28,264 bases of DNA from JAJZMA01 sp021850405 (GTDB lineage Bacteria; Chloroflexota; Dormibacteria; Aeolococcales; Aeolococcaceae). The notes beneath the pieces are model-generated. The model did no database searches. It was not told the origin of the DNA and saw only the letters and a list, made by a program, of their open reading frames with translations. Both the position numbers and the translations under genes were made by a program. Positions within the stretch are counted from its first letter, which is position 1. Each line of letters begins with the position of its first letter. The stretch spans positions 1 to 28,264 of the forward strand of contig DAHXLU010000117.1 in the NCBI GenBank assembly GCA_027365835.1, written 5' to 3'. Positions 7,724-15,991 of the stretch are shown piece by piece.

Positions 7724-9673
7724 TCACAGCAGTATCCCGGTTCGCACAAGCAGGAGCAGCAGCATGACAACTGCAGCCAGGTAGAGTGCATATCCCTGGA
7801 TGCTTCCAGACTGGATCTTTCTCAGGCGTGCCGCCATCTTCAGTGAGTTCTGTATGACAGGGCCGTACACTTTGACGTCGACCAGATGCCGCACCTCTCC
7901 GCGGTAGCTTGCACGCTGGACCACTCCGCCGCTTGAAACCACGTTGAAGGTGGAGCGTGCGCGAAGGAACCATTGCAGGGTAAGGCGCAGTGGCTGGGTA
8001 AAACCTGCAGATGTCCATTCCAGCGATGGCTGCATGGTCTGGCCGCAGATCCAGGTAGGTACGACGACGGTGCGCTTGTTGCGCCGCAGCAGGAGCAAAC
8101 CGCCTGTGATAGCTGCCAGTACCAGAAGCAGGCTGGGTGTGGGCAGGAGGCCGGTGCCCGGCAGGGCGATGTCCAGGCCCACCCGGGTTGGCGTGAAGCG
8201 TACGCAGGTCATAAGCGTGGAAAAGATGGGGCCGCCGGCCAGCCCTGCGACGCAGCAGAACGCTGCAAGCAGTACCTGGGCGTAGCGCATGGATGGTCCC
8301 GCATCGTGGACCGGTTCCCTGTCACTTTTAGCCCCATTCCTCCCTGGCCCAAGCAGGAGGAGCCCTGCGACCTTGGTAAAGCAGAGAACTGCAAGGGCTG
8401 CTGTTGCTGCTAGCGCAGCCGCGGCAATTACTCCAGCAAGGGGAAGCTTCCCGTTGTTAATCGCGAGATGCAGCAGCGACTGAAGCGTTAACCACTCAGA
8501 GACAAAGCCATTTAGTGGAGGCAGTCCAGCTATGGCCATACAGCCTGTGAGGAATGCCACGCCAGTCCACGGCATGGCACGCAGGAGGCCTCCCAGGTGA
8601 TCGATGGAGCGGCTGTGGGCACTCTTCTCAATTGCTCCACTTCCAAGGAAGAGCAGCGCCTTGAAGAGGGCGTGGTTGAAGACGTGGAAAAGGGCTGCCG
8701 AAAAGGCGATGGCTGCCCATAGTGGCTGTCCGGACGCAGCGAAGAGAAGTGATGCACCCAGGCCAAGCGTGATAATTCCTATGTTCTCTATGGAGTGGAA
8801 TGCAAGCAGGCGCTTCAGGTCGTGTTCAAACAGTGCATAGGTCACGCCTCCCACGGAGGAGGCAGCTCCGAAAGCCAGTATGAGCACTCCAATCCATGCG
8901 GGGGGAGTTGGAGACCAGTAGAAAAACACCCGGATGAGCCCATATAGTGCCACCTTGATCATGAGCGCCGACATAAGTGCGGAGATGTGGGCGGGCGCAA
9001 TGGGGTGCGCTCTTGGCAACCATGAGTGCAGGGGCATGAGCCCTGCCTTGGTTCCAAAACCGACAATTGCAAGTACCCATATCAGGATCTCCATGGCCGG
9101 GCCCTGCGCCTGTAGCAGCTGCGGGTGGGCGAACGCACCGGTCTGGGCCAGCAGGATGATGCACAGCCAGACTCCAGCGCCTGCCAGGTGGGTGCTCCCG
9201 ATGTAGATGCTGACCCCACGACGTACTGGTCGGGTGGACTGGTAGGCAAGGATGGTTATGGCCGGGATCAGGGTCATCAGCTCCCAGCCCGCAAGGAAGG
9301 TCATGAGGCTGCGCGCACAGGTAACAAGTATCAGTGAGAGGACGAAGGCTCCTGTCAGCGCTGCGATGGTCCGTGGGTGCGGATTGCCAGGGACATACCC
9401 ACCTGCGTACAGGAGTATGGGAGCTGCAGTCGCTGCGATGACAGTCAGGAAAAATGCTGAAAGCGGATCTATACCAAGAAGTGGGCTCGCGCTGTCTGCG
9501 AAGGGGGACCCGGTATGGGCTCTTTGCAGGAGCATGCCGCCACTGCCTGCAAACAGCACTGCCAGTCCACTTGCCTGGACCCAGAGTCCTGACCGAGGGC
9601 GCAACGTTGCCAGCAGTACGCCAAGACAGACTATGACGACGCCAGTCTCAACAGCAGTGACAGCTGGCTGCAT
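7724..9673 (-). CDS. hyfB: Hydrogenase-4 antiporter-like subunit HyfB (NuoL-like)
   Basis: A protein of about 649 residues with 14-16 hydrophobic segments, of the HyfB/HycC/NuoL proton-translocating family. The channel core is present: FGTKAGLMPLHSWLPRAHPIAPAH followed by SALMSALMIKVALYG, then HSIENIGIITLGLG and HVFNHALFKALLFLGSGAI. The C-terminal part has EWTSAGFTQPLRL, a typical amphipathic region before the last membrane segment. It is the first gene of the operon. ATG 9673 (MQPAVTAVE) is chosen. A TTG at 9691 would add six residues, and neither has a convincing Shine-Dalgarno sequence. HyfA and HyfD, which flank hyfB in E. coli, are absent. Confidence 0.9.
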   Translation of the reverse strand: MQPAVTAVETGVVIVCLGVLLATLRPRSGLWVQASGLAVLFAGSGGMLLQRAHTGSPFADSASPLLGIDPLSAFFLTVIAATAAPILLYAGGYVPGNPHPRTIAALTGAFVLSLILVTCARSLMTFLAGWELMTLIPAITILAYQSTRPVRRGVSIYIGSTHLAGAGVWLCIILLAQTGAFAHPQLLQAQGPAMEILIWVLAIVGFGTKAGLMPLHSWLPRAHPIAPAHISALMSALMIKVALYGLIRVFFYWSPTPPAWIGVLILAFGAASSVGGVTYALFEHDLKRLLAFHSIENIGIITLGLGASLLFAASGQPLWAAIAFSAALFHVFNHALFKALLFLGSGAIEKSAHSRSIDHLGGLLRAMPWTGVAFLTGCMAIAGLPPLNGFVSEWLTLQSLLHLAINNGKLPLAGVIAAAALAATAALAVLCFTKVAGLLLLGPGRNGAKSDREPVHDAGPSMRYAQVLLAAFCCVAGLAGGPIFSTLMTCVRFTPTRVGLDIALPGTGLLPTPSLLLVLAAITGGLLLLRRNKRTVVVPTWICGQTMQPSLEWTSAGFTQPLRLTLQWFLRARSTFNVVSSGGVVQRASYRGEVRHLVDVKVYGPVIQNSLKMAARLRKIQSGSIQGYALYLAAVVMLLLLLVRTGILL

Positions 9674-10036
9674 TACACTGCGGGGCCGCAAGGAGGCGGG
9701 CCGGGCTCACGAATGCCTAACCGAAGCAGGAGCACCGCCTTGCTGCGGTTGCAGGCTGCCATCCTGGTTGGGGTGTAGTTCATAGTCTCCCGGTGCCGCT
9801 GGGCTGGGCTTGTCCATCTCCGGACAGTTTGCCGCATACAGGGAGGGCTCCTTTTCTGGCTGTCTCTGGGCGCGTTGTTTTGGTCTTTGTTGTTGCTGGC
9901 ATGTTGTACTGGTTGTGCGGGTAGTGCGTCCGGCAGCGTTCCATCGCCCCCGTGCCAGGCTGCAGCTGCCGGCCTGCCGCATTCTCTGGTTGGGCAGCGC
10001 TGCTGTCCCCCGAGGCACCACATACTTTAGTCTTTT

Positions 10037-10072
10037 CCCCTCCCCGGATGGATTACTCCCAGAGGGGAGGGG
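10037..10072. repeat. Perfect inverted repeat with 9-base arms
   Basis: CCCCTCCCC at 10037-10045 is the exact reverse complement of GGGGAGGGG at 10064-10072, separated by 18 bases. No T-run follows in either direction, so it is not a canonical intrinsic terminator. It lies about 130 bases downstream of the DUF4349 stop. Confidence 0.7.
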
Positions 10073-10117
10073 CTTCAGCTGTGGCCGGTCAGGGAAGGCC
10101 CCCTTTTTCCGGGGTAT

Positions 10118-10139
10118 CCCGCCCTGGTACCCGGGCGGG
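10118..10139. repeat. Inverted repeat with 7-base arms
   Basis: CCCGCCC at 10118-10124 pairs with GGGCGGG at 10133-10139 around an 8-base loop that contains the palindromes GGTACC and CCCGGG in part. It is 66-87 bases downstream of the lipoprotein gene stop on the minus strand and could end or stabilise that transcript, although no U-tract follows. Confidence 0.55.
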
Positions 10140-10204
10140 TGCCCCGGCAGGAGGTTCCAGGGTGGTGAACCCAATGTGTGAGCATGCTGGGATGTTGCCC
10201 TGTC

Positions 10205-11206
10205 TCAATCCGGAGTAGTTGTCGACGTGTTTCGTTGACGGTCCTGGATGCTCTTTCTTCTCCATAGATAGCCAAGGAGGCCCAGCCCTGCCAGTATGAG
10301 AAGCGGGAGCAGTGTGACGATTACTTCAATCAGGCCGCCAAGAAGCGCTACGGCATTGGTCCAGCCGGAAGAGAGTCCCTGGAATACCGGGGACGGTGGA
10401 GTGACCTGGGCTTGTGGCGTAGCGACACTCAGGGTGGCCGTGGAATAGCTAACCTGCTGCTGCAGGGTGGCCAGCTGTGCCTGGTCCGACTGCAGGTTTG
10501 CCTCTACTCCCTGGAGTTGCTGCTGGATCTCAAGCATGGTTGAGATGGAGGAGGCGCTGGCAAGCAGCTTCTGCAGTGCAGTCTGTTCGGACTGGAGGGT
10601 TGCAATCTGCGCAGAGAGGGAAATCTCCGGGGTTGTGTCATTGGTGGTGGAGTAGTCGATGGAGGTGGCCCTCAGGGAAGACGGCAGTCCGGAGATGAAG
10701 GTGGCAAGACTCGCAGCGGGCACCTGGACAGTGATTACACCCTGGTCGGGGCTTTCATTGCCATTGACAGAGGAGGTCGACGAAGAAACCACCCACCCAC
10801 CAAGGCTTGCTGCGCGGCTGGTTATGGCGGTGAATGCACCTCCGAACGTGCCCCGCTCCACCAGAAAACTTGCATTCACACTGCGAGCTATCTGTTGTCC
10901 TGCTGGGGTGCCCAGCTTGCCCAGCTCGCTGGTGCCGCCAGTCGTGGAGAGCCCTGCTGTGCCAGTTGCAGAATAGGTGCCGGGTCTGGCAGCTCCTCCC
11001 GCGGACAGTCCCTTGCTGACTGGAGGGCTCAGTGGACCTGTGGATGTAGCTCCACAGCCAGCCAGGGTTGCAGCAGCGACCAGTGCGAGAATGGCAAGAA
11101 CGATGGGCCTCCTGGCTGTGATGGATCTCTGCCTGGGCGCAGGGCTAGCCGCCAGTCTTTCTGGTGGGATGGTACTTGCTGGCTTATACCTTGCTGGAGC
11201 GTTCAT
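10205..11206 (-). CDS. DUF4349 domain lipoprotein
   Basis: A 333-residue predicted lipoprotein. A basic, rather long N-terminus leads into a hydrophobic stretch (34-50) ending in the lipobox LAGC, with the lipidated cysteine at 51. A Ser/Thr/Gly-rich linker follows. The DUF4349 body begins near 105 (RSVNASFLVERGTFGGAFTAI, GGWVVSSS, a GVITVQVPAASLATFI strand), and a Gln-rich coiled coil runs from about 195 to 255. One membrane segment (about 285-315) ends in YLWRRK. The family's function is unknown; it is usually an envelope protein anchored at both ends. A strong AAGGAGGA ribosome site (11211-11218) supports ATG 11206. Confidence 0.88.
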   Translation of the reverse strand: MNAPARYKPASTIPPERLAASPAPRQRSITARRPIVLAILALVAAATLAGCGATSTGPLSPPVSKGLSAGGAARPGTYSATGTAGLSTTGGTSELGKLGTPAGQQIARSVNASFLVERGTFGGAFTAITSRAASLGGWVVSSSTSSVNGNESPDQGVITVQVPAASLATFISGLPSSLRATSIDYSTTNDTTPEISLSAQIATLQSEQTALQKLLASASSISTMLEIQQQLQGVEANLQSDQAQLATLQQQVSYSTATLSVATPQAQVTPPSPVFQGLSSGWTNAVALLGGLIEVIVTLLPLLILAGLGLLGYLWRRKSIQDRQRNTSTTTPD

Positions 11207-11210
11207 CTGG

Positions 11211-11218
11211 TCCTCCTT
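11211..11218 (-). promoter_or_regulatory. Strong ribosome binding site of the DUF4349 gene
   Basis: On the minus strand the sequence reads AAGGAGGA followed by CCAG and the ATG. It is the best anti-Shine-Dalgarno match in the window and fixes the start. Confidence 0.75.
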
Positions 11219-11266
11219 ATCGCGCTGTATCTGGCCGGGACGATGGTGTGGCTTACTGGCTCATTA

Positions 11267-11286
11267 CTGGCTCATACGGGTATAAC
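11267..11286 (-). promoter_or_regulatory. Motif CTGGCTCATA..GGTATA, second copy
   Basis: It lies 61-80 bases upstream of the DUF4349 lipoprotein start. Directly before it the bases CTGGCTCATTA occur as a partial direct repeat (about 11256-11266). See the matching site at 19636-19655. Confidence 0.3.
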
Positions 11287-11441
11287 GCCTGTAGCCAGGT
11301 TTATATCCAGAGCTGCTGCTGTTCTGTGCAGTGTCAGAGTGCGGGGAAGACCCTGTCCAGTCCCGGGACCGAAGCAAACTGGTCGCCGGTTACGCAAGAG
11401 GAGCGCGCAGACAAGCCGCGTGTGCGTCCGGTATTGCCCAG

Positions 11442-12350
11442 TCAGGTGATTTGGTTGCGACTGTGAGCATCTGGCTTGCTGGGCGCTTTTGGAATGATGC
11501 CGTTCTTGCCGAGAAAATCCCGTGCAGTCTCCCTTGCCCGTACTTTGTCACCCGCAACCCCAAGTGGGGGGCAGGCCCAACCCAGCCGGGCCAGTGCATC
11601 TGCAGCGACAAGATACTGGTTGTAGCCCCACTTTTCCGGGCCAGGCACCTGGTCCAGATCAAACCAGGTGAAGCTGATCGCCTCTGAGCGTGGCTCGGCG
11701 TGGCCCTCTACCAGGGCGACGTATGTGAGCGAGACTGAGTTTTTGTCTTCATCATATGGGATGCCGGGTTTTGGCACCCGGCTGTATTCGCTCACAGTGT
11801 CTGGGTGGGGCACGCCCCGCAGATGGGGCGGGCGAAGGCGGATGGATACGGCGGTTCCCAGGCTTTCATGGAGCTGGCGGTAGATGGCGTGATGGATCCC
11901 TTCGTCCAGCTGCATCCGTCCACCAATAAGGGTGTAGCCCAGTCCATGCCCCCGGGTTTCTCTCTGTATCAAGCCCACCTGGGGCCTGCCGCTTTCGTAG
12001 CGGATGGGGACCAGGTCCACACAGACAATGGGCACTGAGCGCCTGATCCGGTCCCATTCGTCCTTGGAGAGCATTCCAGGCATCTCTTTTGTGAGTGTTC
12101 CGTTGCTGGTGCCGGTGAGCTCGCCCACCTGGGCATCTATCTTTTCTCTCGACAGCTCCCTGAGTCTCCTGCGGGCAGCCTCAACCGGGTCTGTGACTGC
12201 TCCTTTCGCTATCTCTTTTCCGAGACCAAGGATTATCTCCCTGATCTCATCCAGGGAGAGAGGCAGAGAGCTGTAGCCCAGGACCGCTGCCAGCATCGCC
12301 TCAGTAGCGCGGGGATCTGCCTTTTTCTGTTCTGGTGCGGTGTCTGACAT
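11442..12350 (-). CDS. DUF4916 Nudix-like protein with a degenerate Nudix box
   Basis: A 302-residue soluble protein. The N-terminal 90 residues are helical and charged; the Nudix-like fold begins at about 107 (PIVCVDLVPIRYESGRPQVGLI). The box region 144-165 keeps the spacing of Gx5Ex7REUxEExGU, with G144, E150, R158, L160, E162 and G165. However, Gln and Ser replace two glutamates that normally bind metal, so hydrolase activity is doubtful. I recognise this arrangement as the DUF4916 type common in actinobacteria, where no substrate is established as far as I know. A GAAAG precedes ATG 12350 closely. It is a single gene between the lipoprotein and ppx genes, with about 200 bases on each side. 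Confidence 0.8.
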   Translation of the reverse strand: MSDTAPEQKKADPRATEAMLAAVLGYSSLPLSLDEIREIILGLGKEIAKGAVTDPVEAARRRLRELSREKIDAQVGELTGTSNGTLTKEMPGMLSKDEWDRIRRSVPIVCVDLVPIRYESGRPQVGLIQRETRGHGLGYTLIGGRMQLDEGIHHAIYRQLHESLGTAVSIRLRPPHLRGVPHPDTVSEYSRVPKPGIPYDEDKNSVSLTYVALVEGHAEPRSEAISFTWFDLDQVPGPEKWGYNQYLVAADALARLGWACPPLGVAGDKVRARETARDFLGKNGIIPKAPSKPDAHSRNQIT

Positions 12351-12546
12351 CTTTCTGGCGTGAGCCTACCACCCTCAGCCTGACCTGGTGCGGACAATAC
12401 GTGTACGTAACAGGCCCGTGATGGTCGCGTTGCCGGTAAAGGGACCTGCGCCCAGAATGTCGGTTCCGTGGCTATCGTGGCGGGCAGTGAGGTCCCAAAG
12501 CCAGACTATGCAGACGTGTGCAAAAAGAGGCAGGGGTGTATCTCTG

Positions 12547-13752
12547 CTAACCCTGGCCGCCTATCTCAGCGCCAGGGCGGGCAATCTGCCAGACGCGGGA
12601 AAGTTCCCGATCCAGCTCCTGTTGCTGCTTTTTGGTAAATCCAGGGAGCGTTTCGGTGACAAGCAGCTGCATCAGGTCTGGTGCGGGTGCAGATCCGGAA
12701 AGGGCAGCTGCAATACGTGCCATGCAGCCGCTGTCGTCGGTGAGCATGCCCGGCGAGCATGGTGCCAGCCATCGGGCGAGTGCCGCCTGCCGTACCTGCT
12801 CAACTGGAGTGGATGCCATACCAAACGCTTCGTAGGCAAGACCCTCCCGAAGACCCTCGCCTGAAACCAGAAGTGACGTGGCGCCCGTGTAGTCCATGAT
12901 GGCGGCAATCAGCGCTGCACCTGCTGGTGTGGATTCGCGGCGCGATTTGGTGAGGCCAGGAATCGCTACGGGAGGTTTTGCTGCAGGTCGACCGAGAAGC
13001 CTGCTCACCCGGCCTATTGCATCGTGGGAAAGCTCGGTGCCAGCCAGCTGGCGCTTGGTAAGTTTTTCCGGCTTACTTGTGTAGGGTGGGGGTTCATGGA
13101 GGATGCGCGCTATGGAACGCACTGTTCCTCCTGTGCCTACCAGCAGATTACCTGGGGCCAGCTGGGGCACTCCTGCAGCTGCCAGCAGCGTAAAGGCATG
13201 GCGGCTTATTGCCTTGCGATCCACGCCCTCTCTGCTGGTGAACCTGTCAGCGAGACGCAGCGCTCCCAGTGGGAACATCCAGGTCTGGACCGGTAGACGG
13301 TCCCGAAACAGGATCAGCTCGGCACTGCCGCCGCCCACGTCCAGCACCATCCCTGCGCGGGCTGGGAGTGAATGGATGGCACCCACAAACGAGTGGTTGG
13401 CCTCTTCGCTTCCAGAGAGCACACTTAGCTCTACCCCGCATCGGGACTGTATCGTGGCGATGCATTCAGTTGAGTTTCGGGCATCCCTGACCGCACTGGT
13501 CGCAGTTGCAAGTACTGCCCCGGCACCAGCGGCTTCTGCCTTTCCCTGGAAAAGCTCCAGGGTGGTGATGATGCTCTCAACCGCTGGGGCGACAAGATTC
13601 CCGTCCGGATCCAGCTGGCGCATCAGGCGCAGCGGCACGGTTTCCTCACAGATTGCTGTAAGCGCTCCGTCATGTCCGGGCACAAGGACTGCCAGTCGGG
13701 CTGTATTGGAGCCCAGGTCAATCACTCCCAGTGGTCCCCTGTTTTCGCCCAA
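12547..13752 (-). CDS. ppx: Ppx/GppA family exopolyphosphatase
   Basis: A 401-residue ASKHA-fold phosphatase of the Ppx/GppA family, which removes terminal phosphate from polyphosphate or converts pppGpp to ppGpp. Motifs appear in order: IDLGSN (11-16, phosphate-binding), ATATSAVRDARNS (82-94), LSGSEEA (112-118), VLDVGGGSAEL (136-146) and GTGGTVRSIA (about 206-215). Then comes the SGEGLREGLAYE element typical of the second half of the domain. A C-terminal extension of about 80 residues follows, but there is no recognisable HD domain. This matches the shorter actinobacterial type. The start is TTG at 13752, supported by GGGAG six to seven bases upstream on the minus strand. Which substrate is used cannot be told from sequence. 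Confidence 0.88.
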   Translation of the reverse strand: MGENRGPLGVIDLGSNTARLAVLVPGHDGALTAICEETVPLRLMRQLDPDGNLVAPAVESIITTLELFQGKAEAAGAGAVLATATSAVRDARNSTECIATIQSRCGVELSVLSGSEEANHSFVGAIHSLPARAGMVLDVGGGSAELILFRDRLPVQTWMFPLGALRLADRFTSREGVDRKAISRHAFTLLAAAGVPQLAPGNLLVGTGGTVRSIARILHEPPPYTSKPEKLTKRQLAGTELSHDAIGRVSRLLGRPAAKPPVAIPGLTKSRRESTPAGAALIAAIMDYTGATSLLVSGEGLREGLAYEAFGMASTPVEQVRQAALARWLAPCSPGMLTDDSGCMARIAAALSGSAPAPDLMQLLVTETLPGFTKKQQQELDRELSRVWQIARPGAEIGGQG

Positions 13753-13778
13753 GAGGATCTCCCAGAGGCTGCTTTCAG

Positions 13779-13790
13779 CCGGATATCCGG
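13779..13790. promoter_or_regulatory. 12-base perfect palindrome in the ppx leader, possible operator
   Basis: CCGGATATCCGG is a perfect palindrome directly downstream of a TATAAT box on the minus strand. It covers the expected transcription start of ppx, where a bound repressor would block initiation. No regulator gene is adjacent. Confidence 0.4.
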
Positions 13791-13796
13791 ATTATA
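13791..13796 (-). promoter_or_regulatory. Consensus -10 box (TATAAT) of ppx
   Basis: A perfect TATAAT on the minus strand, 39 bases upstream of the TTG start. No good -35 is present at the usual distance, so the promoter may be weak or activator-dependent. Confidence 0.4.
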
Positions 13797-14008
13797 GAAG
13801 GTGGTAGGCCACCCAGCGGGTCACTTTCGTTCCTGTAGCGCAAGCTGCAGGGTCTCTACAGGTTACGGCGCAAGGTACAGGGCTGGCAAGGGCTGTTTCC
13901 CTGCTTGCACCATGCTGTGACACGCCGTCATCCGGTTTTGTAGCCGTTTCACCTTGTCCAGTTGCCAGGTCTTTTGGTGCGACGTGGACGACGTGGACAT
14001 CAAGGGGG

Positions 14009-14785
14009 CTAGCTGGTAGCGCTTAGCTCCCTTCCCCGGGTGCTTGCCGTGAGCAGGCCAAGAGCATCCACGGCTGTATCCAGCAGCTTTTCCAGCAGGA
14101 GTGATGAAGGTGGTGGCATGTCTCCAGCTACGGTATTGCTGACCATGCAGATGGCTCCAACTGAGAGCCGGCGAACGCGAGCGACAGTAAAGAGCGTTGC
14201 AGCCTCCATCTCGGCTGCCAGAACGTTCCCCTGCTCCCAGATGGTCTCCCTGCCAGGGAGGGTTAACTCTCCTTCGCGGTAGAAGGCGTCATTGGAGACA
14301 ACAGTGCCCACGTATGCCTGAACGTGGCTTCTGCCTGCTGCAGATAGCAGGGCATTGAGCACTGTAAGGGTGGCTACGGCCGGAAATTCGACCGGCAGGT
14401 ACTGGCGCGAGGTCCCGTCGTTGCGAACTGCAGAATCTGCGATTACCAGATCACCAGGCTTCAATTTCCGGGAAAGTGCGCCACAGGTACCAACCCGGAT
14501 AAATGTTTTCGCCCCCAGCGATGCCAGCTCTTCCATGGCTATAGCGGCGGAGGGACCACCAATACCGGTGGAGGTGACGCTGACCTTTACCCCGCCAAGG
14601 GTTCCGGTGAATGTGGTGTACTCCCGGTTCTGTGCCACCCGCCGTGGCGATTCGAACCGTTTCGCAATGGCATCGCAGCGCCCGGGATCCCCGGGTAGCA
14701 GCACAAACTCCCCAACGTCGCCAGCCGAACACTGGATGTGGTACTTGCGCTCCGGGGCCGTGCTCTCGGGTCCGCTCTCTGTCAT
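14009..14785 (-). CDS. udp: Uridine phosphorylase (PNP/UDP family)
   Basis: A 258-residue nucleoside phosphorylase of the PNP/UDP type I family, which cleaves uridine (and often deoxyuridine or thymidine) with phosphate to base and pentose-1-phosphate. Visible motifs are LLPGDPGRCD (29-38, phosphate loop), VTSTGIGGPSAAIAMEEL (70-87), RVGTCGAL (97-104), and EMEAATLFTVA (192-202), the ribose-binding Glu region. The length equals the family's typical 250-260. The size, the GDPGR loop and the context suggest uridine phosphorylase rather than purine nucleoside phosphorylase. It is divergent from deoC, consistent with a nucleoside/deoxyribose catabolic locus. ATG 14785 has no clear ribosome site. 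Confidence 0.87.
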   Translation of the reverse strand: MTESGPESTAPERKYHIQCSAGDVGEFVLLPGDPGRCDAIAKRFESPRRVAQNREYTTFTGTLGGVKVSVTSTGIGGPSAAIAMEELASLGAKTFIRVGTCGALSRKLKPGDLVIADSAVRNDGTSRQYLPVEFPAVATLTVLNALLSAAGRSHVQAYVGTVVSNDAFYREGELTLPGRETIWEQGNVLAAEMEAATLFTVARVRRLSVGAICMVSNTVAGDMPPPSSLLLEKLLDTAVDALGLLTASTRGRELSATS

Positions 14786-15067
14786 ATGCGAGCTATTGAC
14801 CCATACCCGTGCTTGTTTTTGGGAGTGCCAGCGCTAACTGTTACCGCTGCAGCGTATGCTCATGTGGGATTCGGGGCTTTGGGCACATGGAGGATATTGC
14901 GGGTTCATGCATTCCGGGCTGGCGGGTCGTACAGCCGCTGCTGTGGCCGACGACGTGCCGCGTGCGATATATGACGGGCTGCCGGGGCCGCGGCGGGCGC
15001 TTCAACTCCATCCGCGCAGCCTGCACATCCCCAAAACGGGCTATCGAAAGGAGCATAATCTCTTTCT
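14786..15067. other. Divergent control region between udp and deoC
   Basis: These 282 bases between two divergent catabolic genes must hold both promoters. On the plus strand a CATAAT at 15054-15059 lies 8 bases before the deoC GTG. It could be a -10 giving a nearly leaderless transcript, while the adjacent AAAGGAG at 15047-15053 could instead be a distant ribosome site. No inverted repeat long enough to call an operator was found. Confidence 0.4.
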
Positions 15068-15991
15068 GTGGCAGCTACATTGACTTATCTGCAGTTGGGC
15101 TCCCTGGGGGCGATGAACCGGTCGATCGATTCTGTGGCACTGGAAGAGCGTGCCGCAACCCTTGCGAAACGGTCCATAAAGCGGCAAAGCAAGCTTGCGC
15201 TCCTTGACCTGGCAGTCCGCTGCATTGACCTGACAACACTTGAAGGAGCAGACACTCCTGGCCGCGTCCAGAATCTGTGCCAGAAGGCCATGCACCCGGA
15301 TCCGCTGGATGCTTCAGTTCCGCCAGTTGCAGCGGTATGCGTATATCCGTCGATGGTGTCGGTTGCAAAGCTGGCGCTGGCGGGCTCACCTGTCCGTGTA
15401 GCGTCGGTGGCGACGGCCTTTCCCTCGGGCCAGTCGTCCATTGCGGTAAAGGTGGAGGAGACAGCTGAGGCTGTGGAAAATGGGGCAGATGAGATCGATA
15501 TGGTCCTCAATCGCGGAGCGTTCCTTGCTGGTGACCTTTCCCGGGTGGTGGAGGAGATTTCGGCTGTAAAGGAAGCGTGTGGCCAGGCACACCTGAAGGT
15601 GATACTCGAGACGGGCGAGCTTGGCACCTACGATGCCATCCACCAGGCAAGCATGGTGGCGATGGCTGCAGGGGCAGATTTCATAAAGACCAGCACCGGC
15701 AAGATTCCTTCCGCCGCCACACTTCCGGTGGCACTCGTGATGCTGGAGGCGCTACGGGACTTTTACCATGAGACTGGTCGTGTGGTCGGGTTCAAGCCAG
15801 CCGGTGGTATCCGTACCGCCAAGGAGGCCCTTGCATACCTGGTACTGCTCTATGAGACCAATGGCGTTGAGTGGATGGTCCCCGACCGTTTCCGCCTTGG
15901 GGCGTCCACCCTGCTGAACGATGTCCTGATGCAGCGGGCAAAGGAACTCTCTGGTTGCTATCAGTCCGATGTCTACTACAGCGAGGCGTGA
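15068..15991 (+). CDS. deoC: Deoxyribose-phosphate aldolase
   Basis: A 307-residue class I aldolase that splits 2-deoxyribose-5-phosphate into acetaldehyde and glyceraldehyde-3-phosphate in the cytosol. The active-site set is complete: D144 in DEIDMVLN, the Schiff-base lysine K207 in FIKTSTGK, and the second lysine K243 in GFKPAGGIRT. The N-terminus is about 50 residues longer than in E. coli DeoC, as in the longer actinobacterial/eukaryotic type. The start is uncertain. GTG 15068 has AAAGGAG 14 bases upstream; ATG 15113 would shorten the protein by 15 residues without touching the domain. The gene overlaps the aldehyde dehydrogenase gene by 23 bases, so acetaldehyde production and use are translationally coupled. 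Confidence 0.92.
   Translation: MAATLTYLQLGSLGAMNRSIDSVALEERAATLAKRSIKRQSKLALLDLAVRCIDLTTLEGADTPGRVQNLCQKAMHPDPLDASVPPVAAVCVYPSMVSVAKLALAGSPVRVASVATAFPSGQSSIAVKVEETAEAVENGADEIDMVLNRGAFLAGDLSRVVEEISAVKEACGQAHLKVILETGELGTYDAIHQASMVAMAAGADFIKTSTGKIPSAATLPVALVMLEALRDFYHETGRVVGFKPAGGIRTAKEALAYLVLLYETNGVEWMVPDRFRLGASTLLNDVLMQRAKELSGCYQSDVYYSEA

Larger units (their letters stand above)
9674..10204. other. Intergenic region upstream of hyfB with G+C-rich inverted repeats
   Basis: These 531 bases have no convincing gene. Open frames on both strands are Arg-, Pro- and Gly-rich with no recognisable pattern. The region lies between the 3' end of the DUF4349 lipoprotein gene and the hyfB start, both on the minus strand, so it should contain the hyf operon promoter and possibly a terminator. 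The right half (10030-10180) holds two strong inverted repeats listed separately. I found no confident -35/-10 pair. Confidence 0.6.

Noticed and set aside
9673..10023. Minus-strand frame ending in TAATG at the hyfB start
   Set aside because: The overlap pattern looks like the rest of the operon, but the product is low-complexity (Arg/Pro/Gln-rich) and not hydrophobic or Cys-motif bearing as HyfA or HyfD would be.
14645..14660. ATTCGAACC resembling a tRNA T-loop
   Set aside because: It lies inside the udp coding frame and no acceptor or anticodon stem can be formed around it.
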